DNA from: PWND01 sp964614525
Lineage (GTDB): Bacteria; Bacteroidota; Bacteroidia; Bacteroidales; UBA7960
NCBI GenBank assembly: GCA_964614525.1
Contig: CAZTPA010000043.1
Location: forward strand, 1 to 24,974
Direction of reading: 5' to 3'
DNA: 24,974 bases
The translations under genes and the position numbers were made by a program. How positions within the stretch are numbered: the stretch's first letter is position 1; every line of letters starts with the position of its first letter. Below, piece after piece: positions 8,285-16,856 of the stretch. The notes under the pieces were generated by a model that worked only from the letters and a program-made list of their open reading frames with translations, did no database searches and was not told the DNA's origin.

Positions 8285-8752
8285 ATGGCATTTAATATTT
8301 CCAGTACAGCATTTGAATATGGTGTAAAAATTCCCGAAAAACACACCTGTGAAGGAGATGACACATCACCACGATTATTGTGGGATGGAGAGCCAAAGGG
8401 AACAGTAAGTTTTGCCTTAATCATGGAGGATCCGGATGCCCCGGGAGGTACATTTACTCATTGGATTATGTATAACATCCCTGCAGATTGTCATCAGCTT
8501 GAAAATATTATCCCAATACAGAAAAAACTTAAGGATGGAAGTATCCAGGGAAAAAATGATTTTGGCAAAATAGGATACAGGGGTCCTTGTCCACCAAAAG
8601 GTGAAGAGCATCATTATTATTTCAGAATTTATGCTCTAAAAAAGAAACTCCCACCGGAATCAATCAGAAACGGGGAGGAATTTCATGCAGCACTAAACGG
8701 ATTAATGCTGGATCAGGCTGAATATATGGGAACATATTACAGGAAAACCTAA
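8285..8752 (+). CDS. YbhB/YbcL family phosphatidylethanolamine-binding-like protein
   Basis: A 155-residue cytosolic protein of the PEBP family, bacterial YbhB/YbcL branch. The two family blocks are present: DPDAPGGTFTHWIMYNIP near residues 47-64, forming the ligand pocket, and GYRGPCPPKGEEHHYYFRIY near 101-120. Length matches the family (about 150-185). Bacterial members are linked to kinase regulation and lipid or small-ligand binding, but no physiological role is settled. The ATG at 8285 is preferred over a TTG eight codons upstream because the true N-terminus MAFNISSTAF fits the family start. The start region repeats the leader of the ferredoxin gene closely. fbaB follows after 54 bases on the same strand. 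Confidence 0.92.
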   Translation: MAFNISSTAFEYGVKIPEKHTCEGDDTSPRLLWDGEPKGTVSFALIMEDPDAPGGTFTHWIMYNIPADCHQLENIIPIQKKLKDGSIQGKNDFGKIGYRGPCPPKGEEHHYYFRIYALKKKLPPESIRNGEEFHAALNGLMLDQAEYMGTYYRKT

Positions 8753-8806
8753 GCTATACTATTTAATACAGGCTAATACATTAACAAATTAAAAACAAAT
8801 ATTAAA

Positions 8807-9871
8807 ATGAAAGCTCATCTTGATAAATTAAAAGAGTTGCTTGGAGAAGAACTGCCATACTTGTTAGATCATAAGAGCAAAACTGTTGATAAAGAACAGT
8901 TAATGGCACCCTCACCGGATTTTTTGGATAAGGTCTTTCTGTCAAGCAATAGAAATCCCCAGGTATTAAAGAATCTTGCTTCAATATTTAATCATGGCCG
9001 CTTAGCGGGAACAGGATATTTAAGTATCTTACCGGTAGATCAGGGCATAGAGCATTCCGGAGGCAGTGCTTTTGGCCCGAACCCGATTTATTTTGACCCG
9101 GAAAATATAATTAAGTTAGCCATAGAAGGAGGATGCAATGCTGTTGCTTCAACAATGGGAGTTCTTGCTATTATGTCACGCAAATATGCACACAAAATAC
9201 CTTTTATAGCAAAAATAAATCATAATGAACTGCTGACATACCCAAACAAACATGATCAAATAATGTTTGGTTCAGCTTATGATGCCTGGAATCTGGGAGC
9301 AGCAGCTATAGGTGCAACCATTTATTTTGGTTCAGAAGAATCTAATCGGCAGATTATAGAAGTTGCAGAAACTTTTGAAAGAGCTCATGAGTTGGGAATG
9401 GCAACAATATTATGGTGCTATGCCAGAAACAGTGATTTTACAAAAGACGGCACTAATTATGAATCTGCGGCAGATATCACCGGACAGGCAAACCATCTGG
9501 GTGTAACATTACAAGCAGATATTGTTAAGCAAAAATTGCCTGATAATAATGGCGGTTTTACAGCAATAAAATTCGGCAAATCAGGTTCTGCTATGTATGA
9601 CAAGCTAAGCAGTGATCATCCTATAGATTTATGCAGGTACCAGGTAATTAATTCTTATATGGGACGAATTGGACTTATTAATTCAGGTGGTTCGTCCAAA
9701 GGAGAAAGCGATTTGAAAGAAGCTGTAAGAACTGCAATAATTAACAAGCGCGCAGGCGGAATGGGCTTAATTTCAGGAAGAAAAGCCTTTCAAAAACCAA
9801 TGGAAGACGGCATTGTTCTGCTTAATCATATACAGGATGTTTACCTTAACAAGCTAATAGATTTAGCTTAA
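8807..9871 (+). CDS. fbaB: Fructose-bisphosphate aldolase, class I (FbaB/DhnA type)
   Basis: A 354-residue cytosolic enzyme that reversibly splits fructose 1,6-bisphosphate into dihydroxyacetone phosphate and glyceraldehyde 3-phosphate through a Schiff base. It is recognisably close over its whole length to E. coli FbaB as I remember it. Shared blocks include GRLAGTGYLSILPVDQG(I/V)EHS, ATIYFGSEES, DITGQANHLG, the ADIVKQK segment expected to hold the active-site lysine, and INKRAGGMGLISGRKAF. Class I enzymes need no metal and in bacteria often serve gluconeogenesis or stress growth beside a class II housekeeping aldolase. pfkB starts 68 bases downstream, so the pair supplies both enzymes acting on fructose 1,6-bisphosphate. 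Confidence 0.96.
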   Translation: MKAHLDKLKELLGEELPYLLDHKSKTVDKEQLMAPSPDFLDKVFLSSNRNPQVLKNLASIFNHGRLAGTGYLSILPVDQGIEHSGGSAFGPNPIYFDPENIIKLAIEGGCNAVASTMGVLAIMSRKYAHKIPFIAKINHNELLTYPNKHDQIMFGSAYDAWNLGAAAIGATIYFGSEESNRQIIEVAETFERAHELGMATILWCYARNSDFTKDGTNYESAADITGQANHLGVTLQADIVKQKLPDNNGGFTAIKFGKSGSAMYDKLSSDHPIDLCRYQVINSYMGRIGLINSGGSSKGESDLKEAVRTAIINKRAGGMGLISGRKAFQKPMEDGIVLLNHIQDVYLNKLIDLA

Positions 9872-9939
9872 TTTATCATACAGATTAGCATTCTAAATCT
9901 TAAACATATATTATAATCATATTGAAAATATCCATTTTT

Positions 9940-10872
9940 ATGAAAATAGTGACTTTAACCATGAACCCGGCGCTTGACAAAAGCACCTCAATAGATAAGT
10001 TACAAGCCAGAAAGAAATTACGCTGTTCATCTCCAAAGTATGAACCGGGCGGAGGAGGAATAAATGTGTCACGTGCTATAAAAATTCTTGGAGGAGACTC
10101 GCTTTGTGTTTTTGCAGCAGGAGGTTTTGCAGGTGAACTAATAAAAGATCTTCTTAAAGAAGAGGACGTTGAATATAAATGCATAAAAACAAAAAATCCA
10201 AGCAGAGAAAATCTAATGGTACTGGAAAAATCAACAGATAATCAGTATAGGTTTGGAATGCCAGGTGAAGAAGTTAATAGTGAAGAGCAAAATGAATGCC
10301 TTGATTATATTGAACAATTGCCTAATGATGTTGAATACCTTATTGCCAGTGGCAGTTTACCGCCGGGAGTACCTGATGATTATTACGGTAAAGTTGCAAA
10401 AATTGCAAATAAGAAAAACATAAAATGTATAATAGATACCTCAGGAGAAGCACTAACAAAATCAGTCAAAACAGGAGTTTGTTTATTGAAGCCTAATCTG
10501 CGTGAACTCAGTTTGCTTTCAAAGAAAGATGAAATAAGCGGATTAGAGCAGGAAGAAATAGCACAAAATATCATCAAAAAAGGAATTGCAAATATTTTAG
10601 TGGTTTCTTTAGGTGCAAGGGGTGCCATGTTAGTAACCAAAGACAGAATAAAATATGTAATTCCTCCAACTGTTAAGCAAAAAAGCACAGTAGGCGCAGG
10701 AGACTCGATGGTAGCAGCAATAGTTTTGTCAATGTCACGAGGAGAAGACGTGCTTGAATCAGTGAAATGGGGTGTTGCTGCAGGCACAGCGGCCACAATG
10801 ACTCCCGGCACAGAATTATGCAGAAAAGAAGATGTAGAAAAAATTTATGAATGGATAAGTAAAAGAGATTAA
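9940..10872 (+). CDS. pfkB: 6-phosphofructokinase, PfkB (Pfk-2) type
   Basis: A 310-residue ribokinase-family sugar kinase, ATP-dependent, making fructose 1,6-bisphosphate from fructose 6-phosphate. It matches E. coli Pfk-2 (309 residues) in length and in the signature stretches as I recall them: NPALDKS, EPGGGGINVSRAIK, ASGSLPPGVP, the anion-hole and catalytic-base motif STVGAGDSMV, and the late VAAGTAATMTPGT. A 1-phosphofructokinase or tagatose kinase has the same fold, but the FEPGGGGINV-like block and overall likeness favour Pfk-2. ATG at 9940 gives the family N-terminus MKIVTLTMNPALD; a TTG six codons upstream is less likely. It follows fbaB and ends in a good intrinsic terminator. Pfk-2 differs from the pyrophosphate-linked or PfkA enzymes in regulation, which fits an accessory glycolytic branch. 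Confidence 0.94.
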   Translation: MKIVTLTMNPALDKSTSIDKLQARKKLRCSSPKYEPGGGGINVSRAIKILGGDSLCVFAAGGFAGELIKDLLKEEDVEYKCIKTKNPSRENLMVLEKSTDNQYRFGMPGEEVNSEEQNECLDYIEQLPNDVEYLIASGSLPPGVPDDYYGKVAKIANKKNIKCIIDTSGEALTKSVKTGVCLLKPNLRELSLLSKKDEISGLEQEEIAQNIIKKGIANILVVSLGARGAMLVTKDRIKYVIPPTVKQKSTVGAGDSMVAAIVLSMSRGEDVLESVKWGVAAGTAATMTPGTELCRKEDVEKIYEWISKRD

Positions 10873-10884
10873 ATGAAGATCTCT

Positions 10885-10920
10885 AAAAATGGGCAGATAA
10901 AGACTGCCCATTTTTCCTCT
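10885..10920 (+). terminator. Intrinsic terminator of the fbaB-pfkB unit
   Basis: A perfect 12-bp stem (AAAAATGGGCAG at 10885-10896 with 10904-10915) has a 7-base loop and a T-rich 3' side, starting 12 bases after the pfkB stop. The GC-rich core GGGCAG/CTGCCC with flanking A and T runs would also work in the opposite direction, but mscS has its own hairpin before this point. Confidence 0.85.
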
Positions 10921-10970
10921 CTTTTTTCTCCCTGAAAAGTCGATTTCACCATACTTTCCTGGTTTCAACT

Positions 10971-10996
10971 GGATCCCTCACTTCGTTCGGGATGAC
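10971..10996. repeat. REP-like palindrome
   Basis: The stretch GGATCCCTCACTTCGTTCGG (10971-10990), continued by GATGACG, has a short stem ATCCC/GGGAT around the loop TCACTTCGTTC. It closely resembles the extragenic repeat family seen in many Bacteroidota genomes (reverse strand of the form GTCATTCCGAACGAAGTGAGG, from memory). It lies between the two terminators of convergent genes, the usual place for such repeats. Only one good copy is in the window. Confidence 0.6.
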
Positions 10997-11053
10997 GTGC
11001 TTTTTATAGAGTGAAGAAACGGATAAACAAACTATGCAGCCTTGACTTTCTTG

Positions 11054-11083
11054 TTTCGTTTTTGTGTTAAGACAAAAATGAAA
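11054..11083 (-). terminator. Terminator hairpin of the mscS-type gene
   Basis: TTTCGTTTTTGT (11054-11065) pairs with ACAAAAATGAAA (11072-11083) with one G-T wobble and a 6-base loop. It begins 3 bases beyond the stop codon of the minus-strand channel gene. The stem is AT-rich and lacks a long T-tract on the minus strand, so termination strength is uncertain. Confidence 0.6.
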
Positions 11084-11086
11084 AGA

Positions 11087-12010
11087 TTAGCTTAAAGATT
11101 TATTCTCCGCTTTGATTTTCAAAGCATCAATTTCATCTCCCCAATATACTGTTCTGTGAGGGAATGGAATTTCAACATTATTTTTGTCAAAGGCAACTTT
11201 CAGTCGTTTTCTGTATTCTCTTCCTACAAACCATTGTTGAATAGGTTTTGTTTTAAGACGAGCCTTTATTATCAATGCACTGTCGCCAAATTCATCAAGC
11301 CCGAATACTTCAATAGGTTCGAGGATTAATTCTCCATATTCCTTATCATTCTTGAGCTCCTCTCCTACTTCCTGCATAATATCCATTACTTTTTGAACAT
11401 CTTCTTTATAAGCAACGCCAATATCAAATACTATCGCAGACCACTCTTTTGTCATATTAGACAAAGTACTAATCTTTCCGTTTTGAAAGACATGAACAGT
11501 TCCGGAAAAATCTCTTAGAGTAATTGTTCTCATGTTAATGCTTTCTACCAGGCCTCCAGTTCCATTTATTATTGCAACATCTGTTGTTCGAATTTGGTTT
11601 TCAAGTATTATAAAAAACCCGGAAATATAATCTCTAACCAATTCCTGTGCGCCAAAACCAATAGCTAAACCAACAATACCGGCACTGGCTAGTACAGGTG
11701 CGATATTAATTCCTAATTTTGGCATTATCATCATTATAAACAAAACATATAAGACAATCCTTATCAACCCATGGCTTATAGCAGTAAGTGTATTTATTCT
11801 TTTGGCGCTTTCGTCATGGTCAATTTCGCTGTTTTTTTCTATTCTGTGAATCAGTTTTTTATTAAGCTTTCTAATAAAAAACTTTGCAATTCTAAGTGCA
11901 ATAAAAAACAAGACAATTATTATCAGCAAGCCCGGTAATTCATTAAATACCCAAGTTTTAGCACTGCTGAAAAAGTTCTGAAAAAACTCACTATTAATAT
12001 ATTCATTCAT
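11087..12010 (-). CDS. Small-conductance mechanosensitive channel, MscS family
   Basis: A 307-residue inner-membrane channel of the MscS family that opens under membrane tension to release solutes on osmotic down-shock. Hydrophobic helices lie near residues 26-48 and 80-97. They are followed by the pore-lining TM3 ASAGIVGLAIGFGAQELVRD, which has the Gly/Ala packing pattern of MscS, and then the beta-domain and mixed C-terminal domain. The usual VGD after TM3 is replaced by TTDVAIINGTGG, a small departure. Length is close to E. coli MscS (286). The stop is followed at once by a hairpin. The Usp gene lies 132 bases upstream in the same direction and may be co-transcribed, which would put osmotic release and a stress protein together. 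Confidence 0.92.
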   Translation of the reverse strand: MNEYINSEFFQNFFSSAKTWVFNELPGLLIIIVLFFIALRIAKFFIRKLNKKLIHRIEKNSEIDHDESAKRINTLTAISHGLIRIVLYVLFIMMIMPKLGINIAPVLASAGIVGLAIGFGAQELVRDYISGFFIILENQIRTTDVAIINGTGGLVESINMRTITLRDFSGTVHVFQNGKISTLSNMTKEWSAIVFDIGVAYKEDVQKVMDIMQEVGEELKNDKEYGELILEPIEVFGLDEFGDSALIIKARLKTKPIQQWFVGREYRKRLKVAFDKNNVEIPFPHRTVYWGDEIDALKIKAENKSLS

Positions 12011-12142
12011 AATTTTTTGATTTTAAAAAGCTCGTAATTTGATTTTTGCTCCGGGAAATTAAGCTATTAACTATATACTCCTTTTTGCATTCGTTTGATA
12101 ATTTTTATAAAATACGAAACAAGCTGAATAATAGAAGATTTT

Positions 12143-12994
12143 TTATGCGCTACATACAAAAACCGGAGCTTCCAACTCGTTGATGATATCCTCAGTGTTG
12201 CTGCCAAAAATCAGCTTATGAAGTTTCCCTTTCCCTTGTGACAGCACAGCAATCATATCCGACTTATGTTTTTTTATAAATCCTTCCAGTCCGTCTTCCA
12301 GATCGGGGTTATTGACAACATTTATCGAAAATTTACTTATTCTCTTACTTTGTGCCAGACTATGCAAACTACTTATTGCCTCATCTGCTCTAATTTTTGA
12401 ATTTGTAATGACATATACTAATTGGATTTTGGCATTAAGGCTGTTCGCAAAGTCAATGATTTCATCAATTCCATCGTGGTTCTTTTCTTCAATGTCAACT
12501 GCCAGGGCAAGCTTCTCTACCTTATAAGAATCAGGTTCTTCGCTAATTACAATCATAGGATAATTCATTTTTCGAACCAGTTTTTCTGTTTTCGATCCTA
12601 TAAGGACTTCAAAAAAATTATGATTAGTATTGCTGCCAAAAACCAAAAGACCGGCGTCAAATTCTTCCATATATTCATTTAGTTGAGAAGTAGCTGTTTT
12701 AAATTTAACGTGGGCTTCTATGTTTACTAAAGGGTTAGAATACTTTTTAGCTTGATTAAGCATTAAGTTTTTATGCTTCTCTAACATGGCCGTATTTAAT
12801 TCATTTGCCATTACACTATTAGGGTCGACCGCTTGATTAGAAGCTTCTGCTATTTGGCTATGAGCAGGCAAAATCATATTGAGCAAAACAATTTCACTTA
12901 CATTTAATTGATTAGCCAGAGAAATGGAGTATTCAATTGCTATATCTGATATTTTGTTCAATTCGGTTAAAACTAATATTCTGTTAATTTGCAT
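12143..12994 (-). CDS. Universal stress protein, tandem Usp domains
   Basis: A 283-residue cytosolic protein made of two Usp (Rossmann-like) domains, about residues 1-150 and 155-283. The first begins INRILVLTELNKISDIAIEYS and carries the nucleotide-loop region VFGSNTN...IGSKTEKLVRKMNYPMIVI. The second ends with LSQGKGKLHKLIFGSNTEDIINELEAPVFVC. The spacing Gly-x9-Gly-Ser/Thr in both halves resembles ATP-binding Usps, though the first glycine of the classic G-2x-G is not clear in domain 2. Tandem Usps are common in Bacteroidota and usually rise in starvation, hypoxia or other energy stress. The gene is divergent from the hybrid kinase, with a 199-base shared upstream region. Confidence 0.93.
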   Translation of the reverse strand: MQINRILVLTELNKISDIAIEYSISLANQLNVSEIVLLNMILPAHSQIAEASNQAVDPNSVMANELNTAMLEKHKNLMLNQAKKYSNPLVNIEAHVKFKTATSQLNEYMEEFDAGLLVFGSNTNHNFFEVLIGSKTEKLVRKMNYPMIVISEEPDSYKVEKLALAVDIEEKNHDGIDEIIDFANSLNAKIQLVYVITNSKIRADEAISSLHSLAQSKRISKFSINVVNNPDLEDGLEGFIKKHKSDMIAVLSQGKGKLHKLIFGSNTEDIINELEAPVFVCSA

Positions 12995-13023
12995 AGATGA
13001 AGTTTTTTATTTACTTTTAATTG

Positions 13024-13040
13024 TTCTAATTTTATGCCAA
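13024..13040 (-). promoter_or_regulatory. Possible sigma54-like promoter before the Usp gene
   Basis: Read on the minus strand: TTGGCATAAAATTAGAA. The -24 half TTGGCAT differs from consensus at one base. The -12 half is TAGAA instead of TTGCA, so one of the two most conserved bases (the C) is missing. It lies 30 bases before the Usp ATG. The -24 half is identical to that before the coiled-coil lipoprotein gene. Confidence 0.27.
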
Positions 13041-13193
13041 GCTGTAATTTAAATTAAGTTTTATTGTATTTTTCTGGTTATTAGGGTATAATAGAGTGCT
13101 GGTTATGATGCGGCAGTTTATTTTGTGGATATTTTTCAACAAAAATTAGTTTAGAATTAGTAGATTTTAAAATATTCTAACCTTAATTATAAA

Positions 13194-15515
13194 ATGCAAA
13201 GTATTAACATTAACATTTTACCAAACCCTATCTTTATCTATGATGCGGATTGGAATATTCATAATGCAAATAATGTAGCAATAACAGCATTAGGCTTTTC
13301 AGATATATCCGAACTATCAGGAAAAAACATTTTATCTTTACTTCCCAAAATTGAATATTCAAAAATTAAAAAGATTCAGAAAGAGCTTAATGACAAAAAT
13401 TCCATTTCAATAGAAACATCTTTAGATCACTTATATGTGAAATCAAGTTTATTAAAATGCACTGCAAGTTTTCAAAGAATCTCCGGCTATAGTAAAAAAA
13501 GCGAAGCCACCTTCATAGAATCAGCAATAATTAAGGAAAGTATTCCGAATTCCCCATACGAAGATTATAAGACTCCGGATTATTTTAACATATTGTCAAG
13601 CAATATTCCAGGGATAGAGATGTTTCTTGTGGATAAAAATCTTCAAATTCTTTGCAGTTTGGGTAAAACTTCCCTCAAAACAGAACATACAAATGTTTCT
13701 GTCGGAAAAAAATACTTACATAATTATTTTTCCCTTGAAGTTCTGAAAATTCTTAATCCACTATTAAAAATAGCTTTTGGATCTACTCCTGTTAGCGGGG
13801 AGTTTTTGTTGAATCGTGAGTATTTTTCGGTCCGACTCATTCCTCTCAATAATAAGCAAGAAACGAATCAATGTGTAATAATTTTGCAAAACATCACATC
13901 CACAAAGCTCACAGAACAAAAGCTTAAAACATCGAAAGAAGAAGCTGAAAAAGCTAATCGGGCAAAAGACAATTTTGTTGCAAAAATATCGCATGAAATA
14001 CGAGCCCCGCTAAATGCCATAATGGGATTCTCTGAACAACTTCAACAGACTAAATTAACAAAAAAGCAGGAAAACTACCTGAATATTGTAAGCAACTCTT
14101 CACAACACTTGCTTTCAATTATTGATGACATATTGGTACTTTCAAAAATTGAATCCCAACAAATTGAACTAGAAGAAATCCCATTCAATGTTTCTTCCAT
14201 TGTCAAAACAGTAAACCAAATTCTTGAAGTAAAATACAAAGAAAAAAACCTTAGATTTTATACTTCAGTTGATAGTTTTGTTGATGGAACATTGATAGGT
14301 GATCCTGCAAAACTTCGTCAAGTTTTAATAAATTTTGCCGATAATGCCATAAAATTCACTCACAAGGGAAGTGTGACTATAAAATGTACATTGTCCAAAC
14401 AATTAAAAAAGCAAAAAAAACTCAGGTTTGAAGTTTCAGACACAGGTATTGGCATTACAAAAGACGAGTTAAAAAGAATTTTCAAGCCTTTTAAGCAAGT
14501 TGACAATATTTATGATCGTAATTACACCGGTTGTGGGCTTGGGCTGGCCATTAGCAAAGATCTTATTGAAGTTATGGGGGGAAAACTCAAAGTTGAAAGC
14601 AAGCCGGGTATAGGATCAACCTTCTCCTTTGAGCTATGTTTTAAAGAAATAAATGAAGAAAAAGATGATTCCATCGTACATAACTTTGAGAACATTTCAC
14701 TTAAACACCTAAACGTTCTTTTTGTTGATGACGACCCTGTTAGCAGAATGCTTGGAAACATTATTTTAAAAAAACACAAAATAAAAGTTGACTTTGCTCA
14801 ATCCGGACGTGAAGCAATTAATCTATATCATCCCGGTCGTTATAACTTCGTTTTTCTGGACATTAATATGCCGCACATGAATGGCGTTGAGGTAGTAAAG
14901 CATATAAGAAAAACAGAAGAAAAAGCTAACTCTTTTTATAAAGCCAAGGTTATTGCCATGACGGCAAACTCAATTAAAAAACAAATTCTGTACTATTTGC
15001 GTTCAGGAATGGATTCAGTTATTACAAAACCTTATAAAGAAGAAACTATTTTAAAAAAAATCATAAAATACTCTGACAATGATATTAAAAAACTTAATTT
15101 GACAGAAACAAACATTGAACAAAAAAGCAATGAGCAATCATTCAATCTGGATGAATTATTAGATATTACTAAGGGTGATTCTGAATTTACGTTGCAAATG
15201 CTCAATGCTTTCATAGAAAACGGGAACTATCTGATTAATAAAATGCAAAAAGAATTATCAGCCGAAAACTATTTTGAGATAGGCAAAGCAGCGCATCGCC
15301 TGAAACCATCTATGGAGCAGCTAGGAATAAATAAGGCGGGAGAATTACTTGCTTTGGTGGACCATAAATACTCAATAAATAAGAATAAAGACAAGGATTC
15401 AAAACTGGTTAAAACGACTATTATTGAAGCAAAGGCGGGTGTTGAAACAATTAAAAAAATCGCCGCAGAAATTAAACAAAGAAATACTTTAACTCAAACT
15501 AACACAAATGAATAA
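13194..15515 (+). CDS. Hybrid sensor histidine kinase (PAS-HisKA-HATPase-receiver-Hpt)
   Basis: A 773-residue soluble kinase with no signal peptide or membrane helix, so it senses a cytosolic cue. Domains in order: a PAS domain near residues 5-60 onward (IFIYDADWNIHNANNVA), a second PAS-like region near 125-235, and a short coiled linker. HisKA follows with the phospho-accepting His267 in SHEIRAPLNAI, then the HATPase domain with N-box near 370-390, DTGIGI from Asp416 and GCGLGLA. A receiver has the acidic triad 512-514 and phospho-acceptor Asp556. The C-terminal Hpt has His701 in AAHRLKPS. The Hpt motif has Pro where Gly is commoner (HxLKGS), a variant I believe occurs in Bacteroidota. The stop overlaps the next gene by 8 bases, so translation is probably coupled and the regulator next door is the relay's final target. 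Confidence 0.95.
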   Translation: MQSININILPNPIFIYDADWNIHNANNVAITALGFSDISELSGKNILSLLPKIEYSKIKKIQKELNDKNSISIETSLDHLYVKSSLLKCTASFQRISGYSKKSEATFIESAIIKESIPNSPYEDYKTPDYFNILSSNIPGIEMFLVDKNLQILCSLGKTSLKTEHTNVSVGKKYLHNYFSLEVLKILNPLLKIAFGSTPVSGEFLLNREYFSVRLIPLNNKQETNQCVIILQNITSTKLTEQKLKTSKEEAEKANRAKDNFVAKISHEIRAPLNAIMGFSEQLQQTKLTKKQENYLNIVSNSSQHLLSIIDDILVLSKIESQQIELEEIPFNVSSIVKTVNQILEVKYKEKNLRFYTSVDSFVDGTLIGDPAKLRQVLINFADNAIKFTHKGSVTIKCTLSKQLKKQKKLRFEVSDTGIGITKDELKRIFKPFKQVDNIYDRNYTGCGLGLAISKDLIEVMGGKLKVESKPGIGSTFSFELCFKEINEEKDDSIVHNFENISLKHLNVLFVDDDPVSRMLGNIILKKHKIKVDFAQSGREAINLYHPGRYNFVFLDINMPHMNGVEVVKHIRKTEEKANSFYKAKVIAMTANSIKKQILYYLRSGMDSVITKPYKEETILKKIIKYSDNDIKKLNLTETNIEQKSNEQSFNLDELLDITKGDSEFTLQMLNAFIENGNYLINKMQKELSAENYFEIGKAAHRLKPSMEQLGINKAGELLALVDHKYSINKNKDKDSKLVKTTIIEAKAGVETIKKIAAEIKQRNTLTQTNTNE

Positions 15516-16854
15516 AAGTATATTAATAATAGACGACGATTTATATCTCGTAAAGCTTTTAGAGAATTATTTTAAAAGAGAAGGGTACTCAATACAGGTA
15601 TTGACAAAAGGCAAGCCGGCATTACAGCTTTTACAAAAACAATCGTTTGATGCTATTCTTTGCGACATCAGACTTCCGGATATTGACGGATCTGACATTT
15701 TAAAGGAAGTACGCAAAAAGTCTCCCAATACAGCTATAATTATGATGACTGCATATGCTGAAATAAATGCAGCGGTAGAAAGCATTAAGGCAGGTGCCTA
15801 TGATTATATTACCAAACCATTGCATCCTGAACATGTTAATGATATTTTAAAAAGATCGTTTCAACGCAAAAACAACTATCAATCAACGATAACGGAGGAA
15901 TTCATTAGTGGCAATTCTCCCCAGATGCTTGAATTGATAGAGCAGGCAAAACTTGTAGCTCCTACCGATATGTCGGTACTTATCCAGGGTGAAACCGGTT
16001 CCGGGAAAGAATATATTGCAAGAATGATTCACAATAACAGCAAAAGAAAGAACAAAAAATTTATTGCAATTGATTGCGGAGCCATTCCTAAAGAACTTGC
16101 CAATAGTGAGCTCTTCGGGCATGTAAAAGGTTCATTTACAGGTTCTGTGGCTGACAAATCCGGTTATTTTGAGCAAGCTAATAAAGGCACAATTTTTCTT
16201 GATGAGATTGGCAATCTTTCTTACGAAACACAGGTTAAACTTCTGCGTGCAATTCAGCAAAAAGTTATCACACGCGTTGGTGATACCAAAAGCATCCCTG
16301 TTGATGTAAGAATAATTTCTGCCACAAATCGGGATCTTAAATATCATGCAAGAGAGGGTAATTTTAGGGAAGATTTGTACCACAGGATAAATGAGTTCAA
16401 AGTAGAACTTCCTGCATTACGGGATCGCGGCGATGATATACTTCTCTTTGCAAACCATTTTTTAAAACAAGCAAATAAGGATTTAAACAAAAACATTAAA
16501 GATTTTGATGCTGCTGTTGTCTCTGCTTTTAAAAATTATTCCTGGCACGGAAACCTGAGGGAACTGCGAAATGTGATTAAAAGGAGCACCTTAATTGCTA
16601 AAAACAACATTATTACAATTGATTGCCTTCCTGAAGAAATACAACAAAGCGTTCAAAACAAACAAAATGATATTCTACAAGAAGAACTTTTTGAAGAGCT
16701 GAGTTTGAAAGATGCTGCAAATCGAGCTGAAAAGCTCATTGTTGAAAGAGCAATGAAAGAAGCAAAAAACAACAAATCTGAAGCAGCCAGAATTCTTAAA
16801 ATAGACAGAAAAACACTTTATAATAAAATTAAGGAACTGGGTATTGACAATTAA
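15508..16854 (+). CDS. Sigma54-dependent response regulator (NtrC/AtoC type)
   Basis: A 448-residue transcription activator. The receiver (1-120) has phospho-acceptor Asp53 (LCDIRLPD) and Lys103. The AAA+ domain (about 133-365) has Walker A GETGSGKE at 161-168, Walker B GTIFLDEIG at 227-235, and the loop that contacts sigma54 at 208-213. The C-terminal Fis-type helix-turn-helix (about 403-445) has SEAARILKIDRKTLYNKI. The contact loop reads GSFTGS where most activators have GAFTGA; Thr and Gly are kept, so it probably still engages sigma54, but the final Ser is unusual. It shares 8 bases with the kinase gene. The kinase's own receiver and Hpt make Asp53 the fourth station of a phosphorelay. 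Targets are unknown; nearby genes with -24/-12-like sites are candidates. Confidence 0.96.
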   Translation: MNKSILIIDDDLYLVKLLENYFKREGYSIQVLTKGKPALQLLQKQSFDAILCDIRLPDIDGSDILKEVRKKSPNTAIIMMTAYAEINAAVESIKAGAYDYITKPLHPEHVNDILKRSFQRKNNYQSTITEEFISGNSPQMLELIEQAKLVAPTDMSVLIQGETGSGKEYIARMIHNNSKRKNKKFIAIDCGAIPKELANSELFGHVKGSFTGSVADKSGYFEQANKGTIFLDEIGNLSYETQVKLLRAIQQKVITRVGDTKSIPVDVRIISATNRDLKYHAREGNFREDLYHRINEFKVELPALRDRGDDILLFANHFLKQANKDLNKNIKDFDAAVVSAFKNYSWHGNLRELRNVIKRSTLIAKNNIITIDCLPEEIQQSVQNKQNDILQEELFEELSLKDAANRAEKLIVERAMKEAKNNKSEAARILKIDRKTLYNKIKELGIDN

Positions 16855-16856
16855 AA

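Noticed and set aside
10383..10811. A 142-codon minus-strand frame
   Set aside because: It is antisense to the conserved pfkB core and has no family signature.
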